Shown: positions 26,348 to 36,375, counted from the stretch's first letter. The stretch: DNA of 64,000 bases from Clostridiales bacterium (GCA_017510605.1 JAFWMQ010000002.1:1-64000); one strand, 5' to 3'. Program-made: numbers and translations. The notes: generated by a model not told the origin, from the sequence alone.

Positions 26348-26378
26348 GGGCTGTCTCTTAAATGAGGCAGCTCTTTAT
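26348..26378 (+). terminator. Rho-independent terminator of gpmI
   Basis: GGGCTGTCTC (26348-26357) pairs with GAGGCAGCTC (26364-26373) with two G-U pairs, followed by TTTATTTTAT. Confidence 0.85.
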
Positions 26379-26426
26379 TTTATGATTTATACTATATAAG
26401 GAACTTGTTCTGATCGTGGGGATAAT

Positions 26427-27203
26427 ATGGCTGAACAGAAGGCAAAACTCAGCAAGTTGTGTCTGACAGGATTTCTGATTTCGGTTCTGTCTCCTTTTGC
26501 GCTGGCATTATGCACATGGTTTTTATGGAGATTAGAAACTGAAATCTATTGGACTATTCTCGTAGTTTTGTTCTGCCTGCCGTTCTTCGGAATGATCTTA
26601 TCCATTGCAGGATTTGCCACTGCCAGGAAAAACGGCCGGAAAGGCAAGGGACTGGGCATAGCGGGAATCGTTCTGCCGGGTGTTTATGCGGTGGTTGTTG
26701 TTTTTGTGTTTGCTGCTATGATCTTCATGATTAAGGGAGCAGAAAAAGCCGGGAAAGAAAGGGCACAAAGCAGTGACGTGTATTGTTTGGAAGGCATCAT
26801 GGGCATACCTGTAAATACTCAATATGATGTCAGCAGGTACAAGGTGCCCTATGACTATGATTTTGATTCTCCTGACGCATTCGCCAGTGAAGCAGAACTT
26901 AGTTCATATGCCGGGAGCAAGCTCGATGCAGTAACAGATATTAATTCCATACGTGCCAAGGGCACTTATCAGGAATATGTTTTCATCATTATCAGAATTG
27001 ACCGGTTTAAACAGTGGGTTGCTGATGATCATTTGGCATCCTACTCCCATACAAATGATGGATATGGCGTTATCAGTTACAAGCAAACGTCGATAACCTC
27101 ATCCGCTGCGTCCCATCAACTAAACATGTATAAGGATCCGTTAGACAGATTCGTGATCATTACCAACTGCAACGACAATAAGGTCATTACGGATTTCTTC
27201 TGA
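26427..27203 (+). CDS. DUF4190-type membrane protein
   Basis: 258 residues. The first ~110 residues hold three hydrophobic helices with the DUF4190 pattern: an LTGFLISVLSPFALAL helix, then FFGMILSIAGFATARKNGRKGKGL and IAGIVLPGVYAVVVVFVFAAM. The extracytoplasmic C-terminal ~145 residues are soluble, with no recognised domain. It is convergent with the lipoprotein gene 27211-28773; the stops are 7 bp apart, with no obvious terminator. Confidence 0.75.
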   Translation: MAEQKAKLSKLCLTGFLISVLSPFALALCTWFLWRLETEIYWTILVVLFCLPFFGMILSIAGFATARKNGRKGKGLGIAGIVLPGVYAVVVVFVFAAMIFMIKGAEKAGKERAQSSDVYCLEGIMGIPVNTQYDVSRYKVPYDYDFDSPDAFASEAELSSYAGSKLDAVTDINSIRAKGTYQEYVFIIIRIDRFKQWVADDHLASYSHTNDGYGVISYKQTSITSSAASHQLNMYKDPLDRFVIITNCNDNKVITDFF

Positions 27204-27210
27204 TCATTCT

Positions 27211-28773
27211 TTATACCTTCTTAAACACCAGCGTGACGGTATCAGAGCCAATAAGTTTTTTGGCATCGGGGTCATTGACGGGCGAAATGACCGTCAGATC
27301 TCCGTAGTTATCGAGCGTGCCGGTGAAGGTGTCGGTCGGGGACTTGAAGGTGACCAGGTTGTCATTGATGGTGAAGGTGCCGGTGCTCTCGAGACCGGAG
27401 GTATTGATCGACTCGATGTTTTCGGTGACCTGATTAAGGATCTGCTGACGCATATCGGCATAATCAGCGTATCCGGCGACTTTTGCGAGAGCATCAAGAC
27501 CAAGGGGAGACGTGGTGCCGAGCATGTTCATGATGATCTTATCAATGTTGTTCTCGACAAACGTTTTGATGTTCTTTTTGAAAGCATCATGGTCAATGGT
27601 AACTTCATACTGTCCGTTCTTCAGGACGAGAGTTTCCGAGATATAGATGTTGCCTTCGAGATCGGAAGGCATCTTGATACTGAATTCTTTGGAGACATAG
27701 CTGACAAACTTATCCGTTATATCAAGGGATGCCTTATAGGTGCCGTCAATGGACTTGAGGCTTATCGAGAACTTCTTGTAGCTTAAGAAGGAGGCAAATT
27801 CGTCTGAATCGAGATTGGTGACAAACCAGTCCGCACCGACTCTTACGAGTTCGCAAGTGTAGGAGAAAGTTATTGTGTCGGGACAGTTCCTGATGGCATC
27901 TGTTACATCCGTGACTTTCTTGAATTCCTTGCCTGCCAGCGTTTCGTAATTAACCATGGTGATACGGATGACGACGGAACCGGTCTGGCCGTCGATCTGA
28001 AGAGTTGATTCGTCAACTTCGAATGTCATTGTGTCACGGACGGCATCACAAAAGGCGATCTTCTCCTCAGTTGCGTCTTCTTCGATACTGAAGATGGAGG
28101 ACAGATAGGAAGGCATGTCGACCATGTCAGGTGTTTTAACTGAAGCTGCGATGTTAAGTGCTGCGTTGGGGTCATCCTGCTTGACTGACTCAGCTACTGC
28201 TGAAGCAGTCTCCAGAAGGGTGCTTCTTCCGATCACGGGCATTCCATATGTGAGAAAAGAAAACAGATCCTTAAATTCAGGCGCGTCAAAATTGGTGACG
28301 TACCACTCTTTCTCAATGCGCGCCATCTCGACTGTAACTTTGATTATTCTGCCCTTGCCGGTGTCGACTGCACTTGCCAGTTCGTCAATGTCTCTGTAAT
28401 CGGCATCCTGCAGTGCGACATGGTCTGCAATGGTGAAGGACATGTCGATCGTTGCAGTGTCTTTTTTGATCTTTACGGAGGAGTCATCTACCTTAAACCT
28501 GATGGAGCTCATCATGTGGGCTGCATAGATCTTTTCTTCTTCAGTGTAGTTATCGACAGTAAGGATCTCTTTGAATTCCTTTTTGAACTCTTTATCGAGG
28601 CCGTCGGTCTTTCTGATGATCTCGGCCGAGTCACCGAATCTTACTGCATCGCCGAAGTTTGCAGCAGCCTCGACTACAGCGGGTTTCATGAAGATTGAAC
28701 AGGAACATAAGACCGGGATCAATGCCGTGATCACGATTGCTGCCGCTATGTATTTTGCGATTGATTTATTCAT
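27211..28773 (-). CDS. Lipoprotein with two NTF2-like repeats
   Basis: 520 residues. A signal peptide with lipobox LCSC places the lipidated cysteine near residue 26. Residues ~40-185 and ~195-335 are an internal duplication; each repeat contains a DAVRFGDSAEI- or AVAESVKQDDP-type helix, a VxxxxATIDMSFTI-like strand and ends in the shared WYVTNFDAPEF / WFVTNLDSDEF motif. The same domain occurs in the three divergent lipoproteins 28948-32180. The C-terminal ~150 residues are a separate beta-rich domain. Function unknown. Confidence 0.75.
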   Translation of the reverse strand: MNKSIAKYIAAAIVITALIPVLCSCSIFMKPAVVEAAANFGDAVRFGDSAEIIRKTDGLDKEFKKEFKEILTVDNYTEEEKIYAAHMMSSIRFKVDDSSVKIKKDTATIDMSFTIADHVALQDADYRDIDELASAVDTGKGRIIKVTVEMARIEKEWYVTNFDAPEFKDLFSFLTYGMPVIGRSTLLETASAVAESVKQDDPNAALNIAASVKTPDMVDMPSYLSSIFSIEEDATEEKIAFCDAVRDTMTFEVDESTLQIDGQTGSVVIRITMVNYETLAGKEFKKVTDVTDAIRNCPDTITFSYTCELVRVGADWFVTNLDSDEFASFLSYKKFSISLKSIDGTYKASLDITDKFVSYVSKEFSIKMPSDLEGNIYISETLVLKNGQYEVTIDHDAFKKNIKTFVENNIDKIIMNMLGTTSPLGLDALAKVAGYADYADMRQQILNQVTENIESINTSGLESTGTFTINDNLVTFKSPTDTFTGTLDNYGDLTVISPVNDPDAKKLIGSDTVTLVFKKV

Positions 28774-28947
28774 ATTATTAAGCCCTTCGATCTATCCTTT
28801 TTTGTTTCCTTATAATCCTAACAATACCGAGCAGGAAAAGCCGAGTCAAGATTTATATATAATAAATCCTGTGGCAGAGCGGATTTGGGAGCGGGCGGAA
28901 TTTTATTGAATTCAGGGTCCTGTTTTTGTAAAATTTTATTTATAAGT

Positions 28948-29517
28948 ATGAATTACAAAAGCAAAACAGTGATCTCAGTATGTCTCATGATGGCTCTCGT
29001 TTTTTCGGGATGTGATTTCTTTGGAATCCGAAAAGCAGAGGCCGAAGTAAATGAGACTTTGAAACTTTTTAACAAGGCACTTTACTACCTTGATGCGGAT
29101 GATGTCCGCAGACTTACGGATTGGACGGAGGACGATCCGGATTACTACGGGATCGAGAAACTTCTTGACTCGGGATGTTTTCGGGATATTGATGAAGACA
29201 CTGTTACCTGTACGAAGTACGTTGCCTCTACGATCAGCATAGATTACGACATTGATACTCTGAACATTGACGGCAGCAGGGCGTCGATCGATGTAACTTA
29301 TGAGCTCACCGATTGGGAAAAGGTCTATTCCGACAGCACGTTAACCTCTTACGATGAGATATTAACAAGTCTTAAGAGCTCGAAGGACAAAAAGACCATA
29401 AACAGCACGATAACATTTGAGCTGGTTGAGGGCAGATGGAAGATGTGCCAAATATACAATTTGGGCGAAGTTTTAAAATTTGTCTATTCAATTCCTTTAT
29501 TCGAAACATTAGAATAA
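28948..29517 (+). CDS. Lipoprotein with single NTF2-like domain
   Basis: 189 residues from ATG 28948, which starts a proper signal peptide (MNYKSKTVISVCLMMALVFS) with lipobox FSGC. The upstream in-frame codons are not signal-like. The single domain shares with its neighbours the pattern LNxFNKAL..LDADDVRRLTDW, YELTDWE, and FELVEGRWKM ending in FVYSIP. It lacks the C-terminal domain of the next two genes and may be the ancestral short form. First gene of a plus-strand run of three paralogs. Confidence 0.75.
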   Translation: MNYKSKTVISVCLMMALVFSGCDFFGIRKAEAEVNETLKLFNKALYYLDADDVRRLTDWTEDDPDYYGIEKLLDSGCFRDIDEDTVTCTKYVASTISIDYDIDTLNIDGSRASIDVTYELTDWEKVYSDSTLTSYDEILTSLKSSKDKKTINSTITFELVEGRWKMCQIYNLGEVLKFVYSIPLFETLE

Positions 29518-29544
29518 GACGGGACAGTAAAAAGGAGAGACATT

Positions 29545-30834
29545 ATGAAAATAAAGAAATTAACAGCGCTGATCATTATTTTTTCAATGCTTTTCGCTTT
29601 TGCGGGATGCGATAAAACTGCCAAATCCAGAAGTCAGATCGAGAAAGTTATCGAAGAGTATTCCGAGGCACTCTCGGATTTTGATTCCGATGCAGTTCTC
29701 GATCTCACGGCATGGGATGACAGTGATGAGGAATACGGACTGGTGGAACTGCGCCTCGATTATGATTATTACAAAGAAGGCTACACCAAGACCGGTGCAG
29801 ATATCTATAAGTACATAATGTCAACCGTAAAGATAGATTACAAAAGTGAAGACATAGATATCAAGGACAACAAGGCCACCGTAAAGATCAAGTACAGACT
29901 TGTTGACTGGGAAAGTGTTCTGGGAGGGACATATCCTGATTATGATTATCTTCTGAAGCAGATCAAGAAATGCAAGGATACAACGACGGTCAAGGACAAG
30001 CTCACATTTGAACTTGTTGATGGTGAATGGAAGATAACGAAGATTCAGAACTTTGAAGATCTTTTCCGTTTTATCTATTCTCTTCCATACAACTCATCTG
30101 ATCCCGTAATTGTTAATCCGACTGAACCTGATCCTACTGGAACTGAACCGACGGAATCCGATCCGACCGGTATTATTCCGATAGAAACCACTACTGAAGC
30201 ATTTTACAGAGAGGCTATTGATTCATATTTATGGACTTTAGGTCAGGAAAAAGATGCGATCAAGAGGACTGAGGAATTATTCCATGTTGATTCTGTCGGA
30301 GTCTATGATATCAATCTTGACGGTGTTCCCGAATTATATTATCTGACTGAAGACAGGCGGGATTTCAGTGCGAAAATGTGCATCTGTGATTACAACGAAT
30401 ATGCAGGTGAGACGATCACGGAAATCGAGATCCCGAACATTATGTACATGGCAGCCGACGGCGGTTACTATCTGATCTTCGCTACTAACTCAGAAATCAT
30501 TGTCTGCTGCTCCGGAGGCGAAGCTGATTCATGGCATGTTGAAACCGATGTCTATGATCTTAAGTGGCAGCTTAAGGACCATTATGTACGCAACGAAATA
30601 TATGATTTTGATAAAGAATCATACACATATGAATACTACAGGGGTAACAAAAAGATAAGTGCCAATGATTACATCTCGGCAATAGGTGATCTGGTAGACA
30701 GGACTGAAATAATCCTTGCGAGCAATTACACTCCGAGTTCGAATGAACCGGAGTATGCTCTGGTCTATAAGCCTGAGATGTATCTGATGAGCTACGATGA
30801 CGCGGTCGATTATCTGAATTATCTTAAGAAATGA
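29545..30834 (+). CDS. Lipoprotein: NTF2-like domain, Pro/Thr linker, C-terminal domain
   Basis: 429 residues. Lipobox FAGC after a standard signal peptide. The NTF2-like domain (~28-180) shares YRLVDWESV and FELVDGEWKITKI with its neighbours. A Thr/Pro/Asp-rich linker with PTEPDPTGTEPTESDPTG-type repeats (~188-215) leads to a C-terminal domain (~220-429). That domain has an EF-hand-like loop, YDINLDGVPELYY, often seen in Clostridial surface lipoproteins. Strong AAAGGAGAG site. Confidence 0.78.
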   Translation: MKIKKLTALIIIFSMLFAFAGCDKTAKSRSQIEKVIEEYSEALSDFDSDAVLDLTAWDDSDEEYGLVELRLDYDYYKEGYTKTGADIYKYIMSTVKIDYKSEDIDIKDNKATVKIKYRLVDWESVLGGTYPDYDYLLKQIKKCKDTTTVKDKLTFELVDGEWKITKIQNFEDLFRFIYSLPYNSSDPVIVNPTEPDPTGTEPTESDPTGIIPIETTTEAFYREAIDSYLWTLGQEKDAIKRTEELFHVDSVGVYDINLDGVPELYYLTEDRRDFSAKMCICDYNEYAGETITEIEIPNIMYMAADGGYYLIFATNSEIIVCCSGGEADSWHVETDVYDLKWQLKDHYVRNEIYDFDKESYTYEYYRGNKKISANDYISAIGDLVDRTEIILASNYTPSSNEPEYALVYKPEMYLMSYDDAVDYLNYLKK

Positions 30835-30866
30835 TTTTGTGAAGGCATGTTTGTCAGGGCTGGAAA

Positions 30867-32180
30867 ATGAAGACTAAAAAGATAGTATCAGTTGTTTTAT
30901 GTGCTGCTTTTATTTCCGGCATTGCCGGCTGCACTGAAAATAAAAAGCCGACAAATGAAAGCCGGATATATTCCGTAGTAAATGAATACGGGGAAGCTCT
31001 GACGGATCTTGACGGAGATGCCGTTCTTGGTCTCACGGACTGGAAAAAGGACAGCACTTATTATATGGCTGCTAAAGATCTGTTTGATATCACAGGTTAT
31101 GACATAGAAATGCAGAGATGCTACCGGGAGATAGCATCAACCATAGAACTGGATTATGAACTGACTGATATTGAGGTCAAAGATAATAAGGCTTCCCTGG
31201 AATTAAGTTATGAACTTGTTGACTGGGAAAGTGTTTTTGACGGCCCGAACGGATATTCAGATTATGACGAAGTGATAACTGCATTAAAGAACACTTCCGG
31301 ATCTGTCAGCATAAAAGGCAAGATCAGTTTTGTTCTTGAAGATGGTGAGTGGAAGATATCCAGGATCACGAGCCTTGCTGATGTTTTAGGGTTCCTTTTT
31401 GATTATCCTTATATCACTTTCGTTGGTCCGGCAGAGCCTGACCCGACCGGTACCGGGCCTTCTGATACGACTCCGACAGGCATTGATCCGACCGGAACGG
31501 TTTTCGCTGACAGTTATGATAAAGCAATAATTGCTTATGTTGATATCCTGAAAGAGAATACGGATGATATCAGGGCTGTTGAAGAGCTCTACGATATCGA
31601 TACGGTCGGGTTATATGATATCGACCGGAATGGTATTCCCGAATTATTCTTCATCTCGGTTTCATCTGATAATTATTCATCTGTGCTTCATGTGTACGAA
31701 TACAGAGAATATAAGGGTGAGGCTGACGAAGTGATCACTGTTCCGAATATCCTTGCAAGAGGACAGGCGAGTGGAAACTTTATGATCTATGTCACCGATA
31801 AGGAACTGATCGCAACCCACACCTACGGAGATGAGAGCACATACCATATTGAATCCGAGATCTTTACCACTGCCGTGAACAGTGACGAAGGAAATTATAA
31901 ATGGGATCTTGTTGCAAAGTATGAGCGCGTAACATCCACTGATTACGATCCCTTCTCAAATACCGAGACAACGGAATGCCGGTACACGCTGCATGGATAC
32001 ACTATTGAGGAAATCCAGTATATGGAAGGCATGAAAGATCTTACCGGCAGAACGGTAATGGTATTGGGCAGAAAGTTCAACCTGACTTCCCAAGATCCTG
32101 AGTTCGGCCTGCTGTCAAAGCCTGTATGCAGCATCTTTAATTGCGGAAAAGCTATTGAGTATTTATCTTCTCTGGTATAG
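30867..32180 (+). CDS. Lipoprotein, paralog of 29545-30834
   Basis: 437 residues. Lipobox IAGC. Same three-part architecture as the preceding gene: NTF2-like domain (~30-185, with YELVDWESV and FVLEDGEWKIS), a PDPTGTGPSDTTPTG linker, and a C-terminal domain containing YDIDRNGIPELFF. Tandem duplication is evident from the order and shared motifs. The linker nucleotide repeats suggest length variation. Confidence 0.78.
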   Translation: MKTKKIVSVVLCAAFISGIAGCTENKKPTNESRIYSVVNEYGEALTDLDGDAVLGLTDWKKDSTYYMAAKDLFDITGYDIEMQRCYREIASTIELDYELTDIEVKDNKASLELSYELVDWESVFDGPNGYSDYDEVITALKNTSGSVSIKGKISFVLEDGEWKISRITSLADVLGFLFDYPYITFVGPAEPDPTGTGPSDTTPTGIDPTGTVFADSYDKAIIAYVDILKENTDDIRAVEELYDIDTVGLYDIDRNGIPELFFISVSSDNYSSVLHVYEYREYKGEADEVITVPNILARGQASGNFMIYVTDKELIATHTYGDESTYHIESEIFTTAVNSDEGNYKWDLVAKYERVTSTDYDPFSNTETTECRYTLHGYTIEEIQYMEGMKDLTGRTVMVLGRKFNLTSQDPEFGLLSKPVCSIFNCGKAIEYLSSLV

Positions 32181-32259
32181 ATCATTTAGGGGTTACTTTA
32201 CTATATAGCCTAATTCTTGATAAAATATGTTAAATATGTGAAATCGGAGGAACCCGGTC

Positions 32260-32589
32260 GTGGATGCATTATTATTTGCCAAGGCAGCTAGAGAAGAAAA
32301 AGACGCAATGCTCGAGACCTATCTTTCCAGCACTGACAACGTTGCCGGAGAACAGATCGCAAAGCTCAAGGCAGCCGGTGCCAGCGACGAACTCTTAAGA
32401 GAAGTATTTGATTCAGTTCTTACCGATTGTTTCTATAATATTCTTCTCGGGATTGACGGCCAGATGCCGATCGGTTCTTTGGGAGAGAGAAGTTACAGGC
32501 TTATGGCACCTGACAGCACGATCATTTCGAATGCATCAGGAACTCTGGCTGAAGCAGCTTATGAGGCGTTCTACGGCGATATGGGCTGA
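32260..32589 (+). CDS. Small soluble protein of unknown function
   Basis: 109 residues from GTG 32260 behind CGGAGG. Mainly helical and acidic, with no signal peptide, membrane segment or zinc motif. The segment NILLGIDGQMPIGSLGERSY is distinctive, but I do not recognise the family. It has its own terminator at 32615-32646, which supports a real, independently expressed gene. Confidence 0.65.
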   Translation: MDALLFAKAAREEKDAMLETYLSSTDNVAGEQIAKLKAAGASDELLREVFDSVLTDCFYNILLGIDGQMPIGSLGERSYRLMAPDSTIISNASGTLAEAAYEAFYGDMG

Positions 32590-32614
32590 CATTGATTTCA
32601 ATTGATCTCAGGCG

Positions 32615-32646
32615 GGCTGTCTCATTTGAGACAGCCTGTTTTTTTT
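32615..32646 (+). terminator. Rho-independent terminator
   Basis: GGCTGTCTC (32615-32623) pairs with GAGACAGCC (32628-32636), followed by TGTTTTTTTT. The arms resemble those of the gpmI terminator. Confidence 0.9.
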
Positions 32647-32648
32647 GC

Positions 32649-33932
32649 TTACGCCGGTGCCCAGACGATCCACACGAAAAGATAGCCCGCGAGTACGGCT
32701 ACAAGGGTGAACGGGACGCCGATCTTCATGAAGTCCGAGAAGCTGACTTCGTGACCTTCCTTGCGAAGCATGCCGACGCCTGCAATGTTTGCTGATGCGC
32801 CGATGGGGGTGAGATTGCCGCCGAGAGTTGCCCCTACCAGCAGGCCGAAGTATAAGAAGTGGGGTTCGACGTTCATTGCGGAAGCGACACCTGCAAGAAG
32901 CGGGAGCATCGTTGCTACGTAGGGGATGTTATCGATAAATGCGGAGATGATGACGGAGCCCCAGACGATGATGGTGAACAGGACGAACCTGTTGGAACCG
33001 CCGAAGCCTGCAATAAGGTTCGCAAGGTCATCGACTATTCCGGCTTCCTTTATAGAAGCGATGACGACAAAGAGTCCAGTAAGAAGGAGCATTGTATCGT
33101 AATCCATTGCTTTGAGGGAATGGATCATGCCCTTTGTGGACTTCTGTTTGATAAGTTCCCAGATTATCGTGAGAATGCCGCATGCCATGCAGATGATGCC
33201 ATTGGTCGTGTCGGGCGTGTTGGGAATGAATGACGCAATGATGAGGAGAACGACGTGGCCGAGCATCGTGACCGTAGGAATGTAGTCGGTTACCTGTGTG
33301 TGCTCGTTGCTTGTAACAGGCTCCCTGTTCTTGCGGAACATGACCATCATCAGAGGAATCGTGAAGATCGCGCCGAGCTCGACTGCGAAGAACATACCGG
33401 GTCTGCCCTGCATGTAGAAGAAGTCGTTGAAGTTCATGTGATCTGCTGCTGCGAGCATGATCGAAGTGGTGTCACCGACAAGAGTCGCTGCACCCTGAAG
33501 ATTCGATGATACTGCGATGCAGATGATCATCGGGACAGGATTGCTCTTGAGTTTTTTGCAGATCGCAAGACCTACGGGAGCGACCATAAGAACGGTTGCG
33601 ACATTATCGATGAACGCGGAGATGATGCCTGAGAAAAGTGACATCAGGATCGTTACCCACATGACGTTTTTGGAAAGTCTTAGGAGCGATTCGGCAATCT
33701 TGTTCGGCATCTTGGATTCAATGAAATAATCGACGATAACCATTGTTCCGAATATCATCATGAGGACATTCCAGTCGATCGACGGAAGGATCTTGTTAAC
33801 AGGTAAGATCCTGGCGACTATCATTATTACTGCTGCTGCCAGAGCGACGATCGCACGGCGCTTCGGCAGGACGATCATCAGGACATACATCACAAGAAAT
33901 AATGAGATGGCTATTATCTTATTTAAATCCAT
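32649..33932 (-). CDS. ArsB/NhaD-type ion permease
   Basis: 427 residues, about eleven membrane helices. It belongs to the ion-transporter superfamily that includes ArsB, NhaD and SLC13 carriers. The inverted-repeat signatures are visible: SAFIDNVATVLMVAPVGL in the first half and SAFIDNIPYVATMLPL in the second, with GATLVGDTTSIML and GGNLTPIGASANI re-entrant loops. Substrate (arsenite, Na+/H+ or dicarboxylate) cannot be assigned; there is no arsR/arsA nearby. It follows the GT2-GtrA gene by 18 bp. Confidence 0.85.
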   Translation of the reverse strand: MDLNKIIAISLFLVMYVLMIVLPKRRAIVALAAAVIMIVARILPVNKILPSIDWNVLMMIFGTMVIVDYFIESKMPNKIAESLLRLSKNVMWVTILMSLFSGIISAFIDNVATVLMVAPVGLAICKKLKSNPVPMIICIAVSSNLQGAATLVGDTTSIMLAAADHMNFNDFFYMQGRPGMFFAVELGAIFTIPLMMVMFRKNREPVTSNEHTQVTDYIPTVTMLGHVVLLIIASFIPNTPDTTNGIICMACGILTIIWELIKQKSTKGMIHSLKAMDYDTMLLLTGLFVVIASIKEAGIVDDLANLIAGFGGSNRFVLFTIIVWGSVIISAFIDNIPYVATMLPLLAGVASAMNVEPHFLYFGLLVGATLGGNLTPIGASANIAGVGMLRKEGHEVSFSDFMKIGVPFTLVAVLAGYLFVWIVWAPA

Positions 33933-33950
33933 TAACGGCTCCTTACAAGG

Positions 33951-35057
33951 TCATGTTTTCGATTTGGAACTGAAAACAAATCTCTGCTGGATCGAGTAAC
34001 TTATCAGGAACAGGATCGTATCGACTATTGCCTTGATAAGAGTTTCCGGGCTGTTTGGGATAAGGAAAACTATAAGGCTTACGATGCCGGCGCTTAAGGA
34101 CATCTGGATTATCGCAAGAAGTGCGTATTTGGTTAGAGATGTGCTGCGAGATGCCTTGCTCTTGAATACGAATTTGTAATTGATGAGATAGTTGTAGACC
34201 GCGGAGATCACCCTTGCGCTGACAGTCGCGATCGTGACATACAGGGCGGGGAATGAGTCCTTGAATACGAGTACGAACAGGTGGAAGAGAATGATGTCGA
34301 TAACGAAGGAACTAAGAGATGCGAAGATGAACTTCAGGAACTTCTTGCCGAGGATCTTGTAGATCCTTAATGAATCCATTATAGGTTTGAAGTGTGTCTG
34401 GTGGTTCTCTTTCGATTCATAAATAGTCCGGATCGGGACTTCGGTCAGGTTATATCTTCCGGCGCATTCCAGGAGCATCTGCATCTCATATTCGAATCTC
34501 TCGCCTTTGCAGTCGATCAGTTCTTTCATGAACTTGAAGGGAATTCCGCGGAGACCTGACTGGGTATCGCTTACCTTCATGCCCGCTATATATGAGAATA
34601 CCTTTATGGTCAGAGTGTTTCCGAACCAGCTCTTCCAGGGAATATCTTTCTTCTCGAATTGTCTGACGCCGAGAACGAGATTGTCCGGATTGGCTTTTAA
34701 GGTATTGATTATATTGGTGATGCAGTCCGGAGTATGCTGGCCGTCGGAATCGGCGGTGACGCAGCCCAACGCATCAGGCATGTTCTCTGAAATATACGAA
34801 AATGCGGTCTTGAGGGCTCTGCCTTTTCCGCGGTTGGGGCGGTATGAGATGTACTTGCCGCCGCGCTTTGTGATGATCGATTCGACTTCCTCGAAAATGG
34901 GATCGTACTCTTCTGATGAACCGTCATTAACGATGATGACGGGTCCCATCTCCTTTGCGTCCAGGTCGTGAAGCAGAGCTATAAGCCTTTCGTCAGGCTC
35001 ATAGGAGGGTATGACTATCGGGACAAGCACCGGATTCTGAATCTCACTGTTTTCCAT
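33951..35057 (-). CDS. Fused GT2 glycosyltransferase and GtrA-like flippase domain
   Basis: 368 residues. Residues 1-230 are a GT-A glycosyltransferase family 2 domain (PIVIPSYEPDERL, VTADSDGQHTPDCI with the metal-binding DSD, and VLGVRQF), resembling polyprenol-phosphate sugar transferases. Residues ~235-365 are a four-helix GtrA-like membrane domain. The fusion suggests synthesis and flipping of a lipid-linked sugar for envelope modification. Start ATG 35057; the operon continues into the permease gene. Confidence 0.9.
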   Translation of the reverse strand: MENSEIQNPVLVPIVIPSYEPDERLIALLHDLDAKEMGPVIIVNDGSSEEYDPIFEEVESIITKRGGKYISYRPNRGKGRALKTAFSYISENMPDALGCVTADSDGQHTPDCITNIINTLKANPDNLVLGVRQFEKKDIPWKSWFGNTLTIKVFSYIAGMKVSDTQSGLRGIPFKFMKELIDCKGERFEYEMQMLLECAGRYNLTEVPIRTIYESKENHQTHFKPIMDSLRIYKILGKKFLKFIFASLSSFVIDIILFHLFVLVFKDSFPALYVTIATVSARVISAVYNYLINYKFVFKSKASRSTSLTKYALLAIIQMSLSAGIVSLIVFLIPNSPETLIKAIVDTILFLISYSIQQRFVFSSKSKT

Positions 35058-35088
35058 AGGGACTATATTATCATAAGTGCCCTGAAAG

Positions 35089-36264
35089 TCAGGCCGGTGT
35101 TTTGGGTTTGTAAAGGATCTTCAAAAGGACCGGAGCGAGGATCGAACTGACCAGGATCATGAGGATTACCGCCGTGAAATAGTCGGAAGTAATGAGCCCT
35201 GCAGCAAGACCTTTCTGTGCCGTGATAAGCGCAACCTCACCGCGGGTCATCATGCCGATACCGATCTTCAGTGAATCATTCCAGTTGAATCTGCAAAGCT
35301 TTGCTGCACTGCCGCAGCCGATTATCTTCGACAAAAGCGCAACGAAAACGAATGCAACCGAGAAGAGAAGGAGTGTGGTATTCACATTCTCGAAAGAGAC
35401 TTTAAGTCCGATGCCTGCGAAGAATATGGGCGCGAATACCATGTAGGAGCTGACGTCGACCTTACGCTCAACGTACTTGACGTCATGCAGGTTGCAGAGG
35501 ACAACACCTGCGACATAAGCGCCCGTGATGTCTGCGATCCCGAAAAACTTCTCAGCGACATAAGCCATGATGATGCAGTAAACGAGCGCTGCGATCGGGA
35601 TCCTTCTCGTGTGCTCATATCTTGCATCGAGCCACTCGAATACCTTGTAAACGATAAAGCCTGTGATTATTGCGACAGCGAAAAACAGCAGGGCCTTGAG
35701 CATGGTGCCCCATACGGAAGAGCCTGTTCCTTTGGCACTCAGGACGAACGTGAGAACGACGATTACGATGACATCATCGATGATGGCTGCGCTTACGATC
35801 GTTGTTCCGACAGTGCTGCTGAGCTTGCCTAATTCCTTGAGCGCAGCAACCGTAATGCTGACGGATGTTGCAGCCATGAGGGTGCCGATGAAGAGACCCT
35901 TGATGAACTGGTCGGATCCGATGGGACCGAAGCCGTAAAAGCTCATGAAGAGGACCGTTCCCAGGATGAGAGGGACGAATACACCCGCGCAGGCGATGGC
36001 CGTTGCCTTAAGACCTGTTGCCTTAAGCTTTTTCATATCGGTCGAGAGACCTGCTTCGAACATCAGCATGATTACGCCGATCTCAGCCATCTTGTTGATA
36101 AAATCCGATTGGTCGACAAAGCCTAAAATAGCAGGCCCTATGAGAAGACCGGCAATGATCTCTCCGACGACCTCAGGTGCGTGGAGTTTGCGCGCGATGA
36201 TACCGAATACCTTAGCGGTAAGCAGGATCAAAGCTATATCAAGTAAGAAACGAAGATTGTCCAA
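35089..36264 (-). CDS. CPA2-family cation:proton antiporter
   Basis: 391 residues, about twelve hydrophobic helices. Kef/NapA-type Na+(K+)/H+ exchange. Features include ARKLHAPEVVGEIIAGLLIGPAILG, VSAAIIDDVIVIVVLTFVLS with the ion-binding Asp pair, and MTRGEVALITAQKGL. The C-terminal TrkA-N/C regulatory domains of KefB/C are absent. It lies 31 bp upstream of the GT2-GtrA gene on the same strand and is the first gene of that run. Confidence 0.92.
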   Translation of the reverse strand: MDNLRFLLDIALILLTAKVFGIIARKLHAPEVVGEIIAGLLIGPAILGFVDQSDFINKMAEIGVIMLMFEAGLSTDMKKLKATGLKATAIACAGVFVPLILGTVLFMSFYGFGPIGSDQFIKGLFIGTLMAATSVSITVAALKELGKLSSTVGTTIVSAAIIDDVIVIVVLTFVLSAKGTGSSVWGTMLKALLFFAVAIITGFIVYKVFEWLDARYEHTRRIPIAALVYCIIMAYVAEKFFGIADITGAYVAGVVLCNLHDVKYVERKVDVSSYMVFAPIFFAGIGLKVSFENVNTTLLLFSVAFVFVALLSKIIGCGSAAKLCRFNWNDSLKIGIGMMTRGEVALITAQKGLAAGLITSDYFTAVILMILVSSILAPVLLKILYKPKTPA

Positions 36265-36369
36265 AATAATGCTCCGTAAATCGTTATAAAACGTTAGAAA
36301 TTTCCACCGCTCCTATTTATAACACGCGAAAAATAAAATAGCGTGCTGCATATTATACAAACTTACCCT

Positions 36370-36375
36370 TATAAT
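36370..36375 (+). promoter_or_regulatory. Candidate -10 box (TATAAT) of the FkbH-ACP-MBOAT operon
   Basis: TATAAT about 70 bases before ATG 36444; the -35 region (TGCATA at 36347-36352) is weak. A 5-bp inverted repeat CACGC/GCGTG lies just upstream. Confidence 0.4.
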
